Assembly: GCF_000980815.1 (NCBI RefSeq)
Contig: NZ_CP011311.1
Coordinates: forward strand, 1,813,815-1,877,814
Source of the DNA: Corynebacterium camporealensis
GTDB lineage: Bacteria; Actinomycetota; Actinomycetes; Mycobacteriales; Mycobacteriaceae
Length of the DNA: 64,000 bases
Reading direction: 5' to 3'
A program made the position numbers and the translations under genes. A model generated the notes under the pieces. The model saw only the letters and a list, made by a program, of their open reading frames with translations. It made no database searches and was not told where the DNA came from. Below are positions 53,745 through 64,000 of this stretch, piece by piece. Position 1 is the first letter of the stretch. Every line of letters begins with the position of its first letter.

Positions 53745-55312
53745 GCAGGCTCCTTTCCAAACATCGTGCGGGCGTCGCCGGCGGTGACCACCGAACCAGT
53801 GATGACGATACCGGAGCCGGACTGGATCTCCGCATCCTCGGCCAACTCGACGGCCTGGGCGTAGGCGCCAGGCAGGTCATCGGCGACGTAGACGCGTTCT
53901 TCGCCGAAGATTTCGCGGGCGAGTTCGGCCAGCTCATAGGCATCCATGGCGCGCGGCGAGGAGTTCTGCGTGACGACGATGTCGCTCAAGTGATCCTCGA
54001 GTGCAGTGAGTACCCCCGCGGCATCCTTGTCCGCGAAGACAGAGACAACACCAATGAGCCGTGCGAAGTCGAAGTCGCGTTCCAGGGCGGCACCCAGAGC
54101 GCGGGCGCCATGCGGGTTGTGGGCGGCATCGATAAACGTCGTCGGCGAGGTGCGCACACGTTCCAAACGGCCGGGGCTGCGGGTTTCGTTGAAACCGTTG
54201 CGGACACTGGCAATGTCGAGTGGGTGGCCGCTGGAGGCGCCGAAGAAAGCCTCGACGGCAGCCAGAGCCACCGCGGCATTGCGGGCTTGGTGTTCACCGT
54301 GCAGCGGAATGAAGATGTCTTCGTACATTCCGCCCAGGCCTTGAATATTGACCTGCTGGCCACCCACGGCCAGGCGGGATTCCACGGCGGCGAACTCGGC
54401 ACCCGCGCGGGCGACACCGGCATCAACATCGACGGCGCGCTGCAGGACGACCTTCATCGCTTCCGGGTCCTGCTCAGCGATGACGACGATGTTCTCATTC
54501 GGGGTAACCGGATCGTCTTTGTCGCTGCGCTCTTTGATGATGCCGGCTTTTTCGCCTGCAATCTCCGTCAGCGTATCGCCGAGGTAGTCCGTGTGGTCTA
54601 AGCCAATCGGGGTAATCACGGCGACGTCGGCGTTGACGACGTTGGTGGCATCCCAAGTGCCGCCCATGCCGACTTCGACGACAGCGACATCGATAGGTGC
54701 ATCGGCAAATGCCGCATAGGAAATCGCGACGAGCACCTCAAACTTGGACATCGGTACGTCACTTTGGGCGTCGACCATTTCCACGTAGGGGCGGATTTCT
54801 TCCCAAATGCGCACGTAATCGCGCGGGTGGATGGGCTTGCCATCGATACCGATGCGCTCAGTGACGCGCTGCAGGTGCGGGCTGGTGACCAGACCAACGC
54901 GGCGGTGGAAGGAACGCAGCAGCGAATCAACCATGCGCGCAGTCGAGGACTTGCCGTTGGTACCGGCGATCTGGATGACATCGAAGGAACGCTCCGGGTG
55001 ACCGAGCAGGTCCATAAGCTTTTCGATGCGCTCTAGCGACGGATCCAGCTTCGTCTCCGGCCAGCGCTGGTTTAACTCCGCTTCTACTTCAGCGAGTGCG
55101 CGCAGTTCCTCCGGGCTGACCTCTTCGGGTTCCGGGTCCTGGTAATCTTGCGCGCTGCCCAAGTTCAGCGTGAGACCAGAGTCCGTGATTTCAACCGGAC
55201 CGCCGTCGGTGCCCTCTTTAAGAGCGTCGACGATTTCGATGTCCTGATCGTGGTCCTGGTCTGGTGCCTGGTCGGCCGGGTTGGCTTCGCTGTTGCTGCG
55301 ATTTTCTGCCAC
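53741..55312 (-). CDS. folC: Folylpolyglutamate synthase / dihydrofolate synthase
   Basis: This 523-residue Mur-ligase-like enzyme adds glutamate to folates. The P-loop is IQIAGTNGKSSTARM (about residue 115), with GMGGTWDATNVVNADVAVIT (about 222) and ITPIGLDHTDYLG. About 80 N-terminal residues, acidic and of low complexity (DQDHDQDIEIVDALKEG), precede the catalytic fold and are not part of the usual enzyme. The start at 55312 overlaps the last base of valS. An internal start cannot be excluded. Confidence 0.93.
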   Translation of the reverse strand: MAENRSNSEANPADQAPDQDHDQDIEIVDALKEGTDGGPVEITDSGLTLNLGSAQDYQDPEPEEVSPEELRALAEVEAELNQRWPETKLDPSLERIEKLMDLLGHPERSFDVIQIAGTNGKSSTARMVDSLLRSFHRRVGLVTSPHLQRVTERIGIDGKPIHPRDYVRIWEEIRPYVEMVDAQSDVPMSKFEVLVAISYAAFADAPIDVAVVEVGMGGTWDATNVVNADVAVITPIGLDHTDYLGDTLTEIAGEKAGIIKERSDKDDPVTPNENIVVIAEQDPEAMKVVLQRAVDVDAGVARAGAEFAAVESRLAVGGQQVNIQGLGGMYEDIFIPLHGEHQARNAAVALAAVEAFFGASSGHPLDIASVRNGFNETRSPGRLERVRTSPTTFIDAAHNPHGARALGAALERDFDFARLIGVVSVFADKDAAGVLTALEDHLSDIVVTQNSSPRAMDAYELAELAREIFGEERVYVADDLPGAYAQAVELAEDAEIQSGSGIVITGSVVTAGDARTMFGKEPA

Positions 55313-58035
55313 TACTGCAGTGCCTCCAAACGTGCGCTAATGCGCTCGACTTCTTCTTGTGCGACCTGCTGGCGGGTGCGGATCTTCTCCACGACCTGCT
55401 CTGGGGCCTTGGACAAGAAGTTCTCGTTGTTCAGCTTCTTGCCGGTCTGCTCGAGTTCCTTGTTGGCCTTGGCCAGGTCCTTTTCTAGGCGCTTGCGCTC
55501 GGCAGCGACGTCGACAGCGCCGGAGGTATCCAGCTCGATGGTGACGGTGCCCTGGCTCAGACGGACCTCGAGTGCGGCAGAAGCGTTGAAGCCTTCTTCC
55601 GGCTCGGTGGTATTGGCCAGGTTGCGGACCAGTTCTTCCTGGTCGGCCAGGTCGACAGCGGCGAAGTCCAGGCGACCTGGGACCTTCTGGGAAGGCTTGA
55701 CACCCTGGTCGGCGCGGAAGCGGCGCAGCTCGGTAATGAGCTTGTCGGCATCGGAGATGCGACGTGCGGCGACCTCGTCGGTGGTAGCACCACCGTTGGT
55801 ATCCGCAGCGGTCGGCCACGGTGCAACGACGATGGTCTCACCACCGGTCAGGGCCTTCCACAGAACCTCGGTGACGAAAGGCATGGTCGGGTGCAGCAGG
55901 CGCAGCACGACGTCCAGGACGCGGCCCAGCACGATCTGGGTGTTGCGACCCTGTGCGGACTCGCCCTCGCGTGGGATCTGAGTCTTGGCAATCTCGACGT
56001 ACCAGTCACACAGCTCATCCCAGGCGAAGTGGTAGAGCAGCTCGTTGGCCTTAGCGAACTGGTAATCATCCAGGTACTTATCCACCTGGACGCGGACTTC
56101 TTCGGCGCGGTCGAGGATCCAGCGGTCGGCGTCGGTAAGCTCATCGCGGTTCGGCAGCTCCGCCACACCGGCACCGTTCATGAGCGCGAACTTAGTGGCG
56201 TTAAAGAGCTTGGTGGCGAAGTTACGGGACGCTGCCGCAGCATCGCTGCCCAGTGGCAGGTCCACACCCGGGTTGGCGCCGCGAGCCAGGGTAAAGCGCA
56301 GTGCGTCGGCACCGTAGTCGCGGACCCAATCCATTGGGTCGATGCCGTTGCCCAGGGACTTCGACATCTTGCGGCCCTGCTCGTCGCGAACCAGGCCGTG
56401 CAGGTAGAGGTCGTGGAAAGGAATCTGCGGACGGCCTTCCGGGCCCTTGCCGAGCAGTTCTGGGGTCTGGGTACCGGCAAAGGTACCAAACATCATCATG
56501 CGGGCGACCCAGAAAAACAGGATGTCGTAGGCGGTGACCAGCACGTTGGTTGGGTAGAACTTCTCCAGGTCCGGAGTCTTTTCCGGCCAGCCCAGGGTGG
56601 AAAATGGCCACAGTGCGGAGCTAAACCAGGTATCCAGCACGTCCGGGTCCTGGGTCCAGCCCTCCCCTTCCGGCGGGGTGTCATCCGGGCCCAGGCACAC
56701 AACTTCGTCGTTCGGGCCGTACCAGATCGGAATACGGTGGCCCCACCACAGCTGACGCGAGATGCACCAGTCGTGCATGTCATCGACCCAGTCGAAGTAG
56801 CGCGGCTCCAGGGAAGTCGGGTGGATGGTGGTATCGCCCTTGCGCACGGCATCGCCAGACATCTCGGCCATCTTCTTTACATCGACGAACCACTGCAGCG
56901 ACAGGCGCGGCTCAATCGGCTCGCCGGAACGCTCCGAGTGACCCACGGAGTGCACGTAAGGGCGGATTTCCTTGACGATACGACCCTGCTCCGCCAGTGC
57001 CTCGCGCACCTTAACGCGGGCATCCTCGCGGGTCAGGCCATCGAACTCAGTACCGGTATTCGCGATGTGACCCGTCTTGTCCATCACGGTCGGCATATCC
57101 AGGTCATGGCGGGTGCCCATGGCGTAGTCGTTCGGGTCGTGTGCCGGGGTGATCTTCACCGCGCCGGTACCGAACTCCGGGTCGACGTAGTCATCGGCAA
57201 TCACCTTCAGCGTCAGGTCATCGCGCAGCGGGTGCGGGAATTCCTTGCCCACCAGGTCCTGGTAGCGCTCATCGTCCGGGTGCACAGCAATGGCGACGTC
57301 GCCCAGCATGGTCTCGACACGAGTGGTAGCCACAATCAGGTGCGGCTCATCATCATTGAGCGAGCCATAGCGAATAGAAACCAGCTCGCCTTCAACGTCC
57401 TTGTAGACAACCTCGATGTCCGAGACAGCAGTCTCCAGCACCGGGGACCAGTTGACCAGGCGGTTGGCGCGGTAGATGAGGCCGGCATCGTAAAGCTGCT
57501 TAAAGATGGTCTGCACGGCGCGCGACAGGCCATCGTCAAGCGTGAAGCGCTCGCGGGACCAGTCAACAGAGTCACCGATGGCACGCATCTGGTTCTGGAT
57601 GGTGCCGCCGTACTCGTCCTTCCACTCCCAGACCTTGTCGATGAACTCCTCGCGCTCATAATCCCAGCGCTTCTTGCCCTCAGTCTCCTGCAGGCGCGCC
57701 TCGACCTTGGTCTGGGTCGCAATACCAGCGTGGTCCGCACCCGGCAGCCACAGGGTGGCATAGCCTTGCATGCGCTTGCGGCGAATGATGTTGTCAATGA
57801 GCGTATGGTCCAGCGCGTGGCCCATGTGCAGTTGGCCCGTCACGTTCGGCGGCGGCAGCACAATCGAAAAAGCCGGGGCGTCACTGGCAGCATCCGGGGT
57901 GAAGAGGCCAGCTTCCACCCATCCTTCGTAGATGTCCTTTTCCACCGTTTGCGGTTCCCAGGACTTCGGCAGCGCATCAGCGCGGTTAGTGCCTACCAGT
58001 TGCTTATCGTATTGCTCACTATTTCGCTCAGTCAC
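55312..58035 (-). CDS. valS: Valyl-tRNA synthetase
   Basis: This 907-residue class I synthetase has HIGH as [16 protein letters not shown] (about residue 63), the editing domain (about 200-340) and KMSKS as [14 protein letters not shown] (about 550). A coiled-coil arm forms the C-terminus ([19 protein letters not shown]). The start is GTG at 58035: TAGAAT lies seven bases upstream, so it is probably leaderless, whereas the longer ORF to 58098 reads as non-protein. There is no T-box leader. It precedes folC and diverges from panB. Confidence 0.96.
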   Translation of the reverse strand: MTERNSEQYDKQLVGTNRADALPKSWEPQTVEKDIYEGWVEAGLFTPDAASDAPAFSIVLPPPNVTGQLHMGHALDHTLIDNIIRRKRMQGYATLWLPGADHAGIATQTKVEARLQETEGKKRWDYEREEFIDKVWEWKDEYGGTIQNQMRAIGDSVDWSRERFTLDDGLSRAVQTIFKQLYDAGLIYRANRLVNWSPVLETAVSDIEVVYKDVEGELVSIRYGSLNDDEPHLIVATTRVETMLGDVAIAVHPDDERYQDLVGKEFPHPLRDDLTLKVIADDYVDPEFGTGAVKITPAHDPNDYAMGTRHDLDMPTVMDKTGHIANTGTEFDGLTREDARVKVREALAEQGRIVKEIRPYVHSVGHSERSGEPIEPRLSLQWFVDVKKMAEMSGDAVRKGDTTIHPTSLEPRYFDWVDDMHDWCISRQLWWGHRIPIWYGPNDEVVCLGPDDTPPEGEGWTQDPDVLDTWFSSALWPFSTLGWPEKTPDLEKFYPTNVLVTAYDILFFWVARMMMFGTFAGTQTPELLGKGPEGRPQIPFHDLYLHGLVRDEQGRKMSKSLGNGIDPMDWVRDYGADALRFTLARGANPGVDLPLGSDAAAASRNFATKLFNATKFALMNGAGVAELPNRDELTDADRWILDRAEEVRVQVDKYLDDYQFAKANELLYHFAWDELCDWYVEIAKTQIPREGESAQGRNTQIVLGRVLDVVLRLLHPTMPFVTEVLWKALTGGETIVVAPWPTAADTNGGATTDEVAARRISDADKLITELRRFRADQGVKPSQKVPGRLDFAAVDLADQEELVRNLANTTEPEEGFNASAALEVRLSQGTVTIELDTSGAVDVAAERKRLEKDLAKANKELEQTGKKLNNENFLSKAPEQVVEKIRTRQQVAQEEVERISARLEALQ

Positions 58036-58042
58036 CCGGATG

Positions 58043-58048
58043 ATTCTA
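58043..58048 (-). promoter_or_regulatory. -10 box of valS (leaderless GTG)
   Basis: TAGAAT on the minus strand is seven bases before the GTG at 58035. Confidence 0.5.
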
Positions 58049-58115
58049 CCTTGTCCGTCAACTGCGCTTTTACCCCCATTCGTGAAATGCATCAACAACG
58101 ATAGAACACACTGGC

Positions 58116-58121
58116 TAATCT
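58116..58121 (+). promoter_or_regulatory. -10 box of panB (leaderless)
   Basis: TAATCT is seven bases before the panB ATG at 58129. It lies about 70 bases from the divergent valS -10. Confidence 0.5.
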
Positions 58122-58128
58122 AATTCCC

Positions 58129-58953
58129 ATGTCTGCTCAACCCACTTCCACCCCGGCGCGCCTGCGGACCCGTTACTTCGCGCGCGCCGCGGCCGACAAC
58201 ACTCCTTTTTCTTGCCTGACCAGCTACGACTGCATGACCGCAGCGCTTTTCGATGACGCCGGGGTCGACCTGTTGCTCGTCGGCGATTCCTTAGCCAACG
58301 TCGTGCTCGGCCGCGAGACGACCCTGTCGCTGACTGTCGACGAAATGATTCCGCTCGCCCGCGCCGTCGTGGACGCTACGAATCGCGCCTTCGTGGTCAT
58401 GGACCTGCCCTTTGGTTCCTATGAGGCGTCCCCGGAACAAGCCCTGGCGACTGCGGTGCGCGTGATGAAAGAAACCGGCGTGCAGGCCGTCAAGGTCGAA
58501 GGTGGCGCGGAAATGGCCCCCACCGTGCAAAAGCTTGTCGATGCCGGCATCCCCGTCTGCGGCCACATCGGCTTTACCCCGCAATCTGTCCACGGGCTGG
58601 GTGGCTTCGTCGTCCAAGGCCGCGGCGAGAAAGCCCAACGCCTGCTTGACGATGCCCTCGCCCTCCAGCAAGCAGGAGCCTTCGCCTGCGTCATCGAGAT
58701 GGTGCCTGCCGACGTCGCCGCGCACGTCACCGCCGAGACCGAGATGCCCATCATCGGCATTGGTGCGGGCAACCAGTGCGATGGCCAAATCCTCGTCTGG
58801 ACCGACGCACTCGGCCTGGGCACCGGTCGCTCCCCGCGCTTTGTGCGCCGCTACGCCAACCTCGCTGAGACCATCACCGCCGCCGCCCGCGACTACGTCG
58901 AGGATGTATCCTCCCGCGAGTTCCCCAGCGCCGAAGAAAGCTTCGAGGACTAG
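58129..58953 (+). CDS. panB: 3-methyl-2-oxobutanoate hydroxymethyltransferase
   Basis: This 274-residue enzyme makes ketopantoate from 2-ketoisovalerate and methylenetetrahydrofolate, the first step of pantothenate synthesis. FSCLTSYDCMTAALFDDAGV (about 25), LLVGDSLANVVLG (about 47), VKVEGGAEMAP (about 122) and CGHIGFTPQSVHGLGGF (about 144) are typical. It is followed after three bases by panC, and the pair forms an operon. The ATG at 58129 is supported by its -10 box. Confidence 0.97.
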   Translation: MSAQPTSTPARLRTRYFARAAADNTPFSCLTSYDCMTAALFDDAGVDLLLVGDSLANVVLGRETTLSLTVDEMIPLARAVVDATNRAFVVMDLPFGSYEASPEQALATAVRVMKETGVQAVKVEGGAEMAPTVQKLVDAGIPVCGHIGFTPQSVHGLGGFVVQGRGEKAQRLLDDALALQQAGAFACVIEMVPADVAAHVTAETEMPIIGIGAGNQCDGQILVWTDALGLGTGRSPRFVRRYANLAETITAAARDYVEDVSSREFPSAEESFED

Positions 58954-58956
58954 CCC

Positions 58957-60764
<1,808 letters not shown>

Positions 60765-60977
60765 CTAGTCCTCATTCCCCCCTTCTCGCTTGCCTGCGCT
60801 CCCCTCATTCGGAGGGACGGGCGCGGAAATTGATACAAAAATTACCCCCGTTAGGCGGGCAATCTGCCCTAAACCGGTTGAAGACGGCAGTTTTTGGGCA
60901 TCATGGATAGGAGGAATAAATAAAGGTTTGTTTACTGCGAAAACCTCAGCCCGCTACGAGAAAAGGATCGCCTCAGC

Positions 60978-61669
60978 ATGAGCCAAGATGCCATCGACCA
61001 GGTTATCGATATCGCTATCGAGCACTTTTCTCGCGACGGCTATTCCGATACCAAGCTAGAGGCCATCTCCCGTGAATCCGGCATGTCCAAGCGCATGATT
61101 CACTACCACTTTGGCGACAAGAAGGGCCTCTACCAGCAGGCTCTGGCCCGGGCTGCCTCACAGCTGAACCCGGAGGTCGAAAACCTCGAGTTGGATTCCG
61201 CCGTTCCGGTGGAAGGCGTGCGCCAGTTAGTCGACTGGATTTTCCAGCAGCACATCAACCACCCCACCGCGCTGCGGATGATGAGTATGGAAACCAGCCA
61301 GCGCGTGCTGGGTTCTTCGCACCAGGCTGTCGTCGATGTCTCGGCGCTGTCTTTGCACCTAGACCGCTTGCTCATGCACGGTCAGGATTCTGGTGCTTTC
61401 CGCCCCGGTATTTCCGCCAACGACATCTTCATGCTGATTTCTTCGTTGACTTCCTATCGCCTCAACAACCAGGCGATGATGGAAAACCTGTTGGGCGTGG
61501 ACATGCTTAACGATGCCAACACCACCGGCATCCACCGCCTTATCGTCGACACCGTCCTGGCTTTCCTGACGGCGAATATCCCCGATTCCGGCCACAAGTC
61601 TTATCTGACTTCTGACCGCTTTAATACGGAGGAAGGCGATGCCGCCTCCCCCCAGGACATCTACGACAT

Positions 61670-61673
<4 letters not shown>
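60978..61673 (+). CDS. TetR-family transcriptional regulator
   Basis: This 231-residue repressor has an N-terminal helix-turn-helix (about 6-50: [20 protein letters not shown] and [20 protein letters not shown]) and a ligand domain without recognisable specificity. AAAAGGA lies about ten bases before the ATG at 60978. aggttt (60924-60929) and aaacct (60941-60946), an imperfect palindrome upstream, may be its operator. The gene is conserved beside mdh in Corynebacterium. Its stop overlaps the clpX stop. Target genes are unknown. Confidence 0.88.
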
Positions 61674-62944
<1,271 letters not shown>

Positions 62945-62969
62945 TCGGGTCTTTCACTCGGGAGTAATA

Positions 62970-63087
62970 AGCCCGCCAGATCCGGCGGGCTGGGACTAGT
63001 TCCACCTTAGTAAATCAACCCGACACGACCCATATTTGTTCCCGCGTGGCGATGGCCCGCCTCGCCTTACAGCGACGCGGGCCATCG
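62970..63087 (-). terminator. Two stem-loops between the POT transporter and clpX
   Basis: The first beyond the transporter stop is an 11-bp stem (cgatggcccgc / gcgggccatcg, 63050-63087). The second is an 8-bp stem (62970-62991) followed by TTATTACT on the minus strand. Neither has a long T-run, but together they probably end the transporter transcript. Confidence 0.45.
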
Positions 63088-63103
63088 GTCACAGGCACAC
63101 CGT

Positions 63104-64000
63104 TTAACGGAAGGTAGCGAACTTGCGCACCACCCAGCGCGAGAGCAGCAGCATAACGATGCCCAGGACAATCGAGCCCACACCCAGCGAGATAAAGAAA
63201 GTGTTTTCCTCTCCTGCGTCTTCTGGGTTGTAGAAACTAGCCAGCGAACCAGCTAGCGAAGTACCCATCGATACGGCCATCATCCACACGGCCATCATGC
63301 GCGACGGGAAGGCCACTGGTGCGACCTTGGTCGCCAGGGAGTTACCCACTGGCGACAGCAGCAGCTCGCCCATGGTGAACAGGAACAGAATCAGCACGAT
63401 GGCAATCATCGGCGTGGAGTTTGCACCCGTGCCGGCAAACGGCAGGAAGCCAAAGAGCGAGACACCAATGATGATGTTGGCAACACCGAACTTCACCGGG
63501 GTCGACCACTGACGGTCGCCCAGCTTCGTCCACATCGCAGCAAAGATAGCCGAGAAGATCACGATGAAGACCGGGTTGATGCTCTGAATCATTGACGGCG
63601 GGATTTCCCAACCGAAGATCTCGCGATCCAGGCGCACGTCCGAGTAGATGGTCAGCACGGTGAACTGCTGCTGGAAGATACCGAAGAAGAGCACACCGGA
63701 GATAAACATCGGAATGAAACCGAGCAGGCGACCTTTTTCTTCCTTGGTCACCAGGTTGGAGAAATACATCTGGCTCCACAGCACCACTGCGGCGACGAAA
63801 GCCACGACGGTGACGATGTTGGACAGCCAGTCCACCTTGATGATGTCGTTGGCAATCGCAAACACCAGACCAGCGACAATCACCAGCAGGATAATCAGGG
63901 CACCGAGAATCTGACCACGGGAGGCCGGGTTCGGAACCTCGTGGCCGGCGTCCTTGATGGTGGTCTTGCGCATCGCGGTGTACTGCACGAGACCTAAGAA
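63104..64000 (-). CDS. POT-family proton-coupled peptide transporter (5' end outside window)
   Basis: The C-terminal 299 residues of a major-facilitator peptide transporter (PTR2/POT, DtpT-like) are present. At least seven helices are visible, with the POT-like segment LFFGIFQQQFTVLTIYSDVR. PPSMIQSINPVFIVIFSAIF and FTMGELLLSPVGNSLATKVA follow. The frame remains open to the window edge, so the start and about half of the protein lie beyond 64000. It imports di- or tripeptides by family knowledge. Confidence 0.88.
   Translation of the reverse strand, partial: FLGLVQYTAMRKTTIKDAGHEVPNPASRGQILGALIILLVIVAGLVFAIANDIIKVDWLSNIVTVVAFVAAVVLWSQMYFSNLVTKEEKGRLLGFIPMFISGVLFFGIFQQQFTVLTIYSDVRLDREIFGWEIPPSMIQSINPVFIVIFSAIFAAMWTKLGDRQWSTPVKFGVANIIIGVSLFGFLPFAGTGANSTPMIAIVLILFLFTMGELLLSPVGNSLATKVAPVAFPSRMMAVWMMAVSMGTSLAGSLASFYNPEDAGEENTFFISLGVGSIVLGIVMLLLSRWVVRKFATFR

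Noticed and set aside
55891..58104. 737-codon open frame antisense to valS
   Set aside because: It is a shadow of valS codon usage, has no ribosome site or recognisable domain, and would also run across the valS promoter.

Overview
The window is a chromosomal segment of an actinobacterium of the genus Corynebacterium. The evidence is gene content and order: aecD-brnQ-luciferase-like gene; lepA/rpsT; holA-comEC-comEA-degV-gpgP-rsfS-nadD; proA-dehydrogenase-proB-obgE; rpmA-rplU-rne; ndk; folC-valS; mdh-tetR-clpX. Many starts also have a TANNNT -10 box 6-8 bases before ATG/GTG, as expected of leaderless actinobacterial mRNAs. The species is not determined from sequence alone.

Layout. 1-3.8 kb: 5'-truncated aecD, brnQ, and a flavin monooxygenase. 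4.1-9.6 kb: a GntR regulator and a complete peptide/nickel-type ABC importer (lipoprotein, two permeases, one protein with two ATPase domains). 9.7-15.5 kb: a FUSC membrane protein, a YeeE/YedE sulfur transporter fused to a TusA-like domain with a 34-codon ORF behind it, a BCCT osmolyte transporter and a small membrane protein. 15.4-18.8 kb: a histidine kinase with a frameshifted response regulator, and an M20 amidohydrolase. 18.8-22.4 kb: lepA, a MazF/PemK-like protein, rpsT and two small membrane proteins. 22.5-24.7 kb: a Dam-type methyltransferase overlapping a putative PD-(D/E)xK endonuclease gene, i.e. a restriction-modification operon. 24.6-32.5 kb: LysE exporter, ankyrin protein, then DNA-uptake and housekeeping genes on the minus strand.

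32.6-38.6 kb: the proline pathway, obgE-proB-(two tandem dehydrogenases)-proA. 38.6-44.2 kb: a decayed sortase/pilus island lying between obgE and rpmA. It has an intact class C sortase, the C-terminal half of an LPDTG surface protein, an IS3-family element with a nonsense mutation in its transposase, and the N-terminal half of a major pilin whose signal-peptide region carries two apparent single-base deletions. 44.5-64 kb: ribosomal proteins, RNase E/G, ndk, a succinate-semialdehyde-type dehydrogenase, a secreted phosphoesterase, folC, valS, panBC, mdh, tetR, clpX, and a POT peptide transporter that runs off the right edge.

Most worth following up: the restriction-modification pair with a LexA-like box upstream; two perfect DnaA boxes in inverted orientation between comEA and degV; the short ORF behind the YedE-TusA fusion, whose start codon sits in a long-range hairpin; the tandem dehydrogenases inside the proline operon; and the IS junction joining two different surface-protein genes. 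No rRNA, tRNA or CRISPR array was seen.
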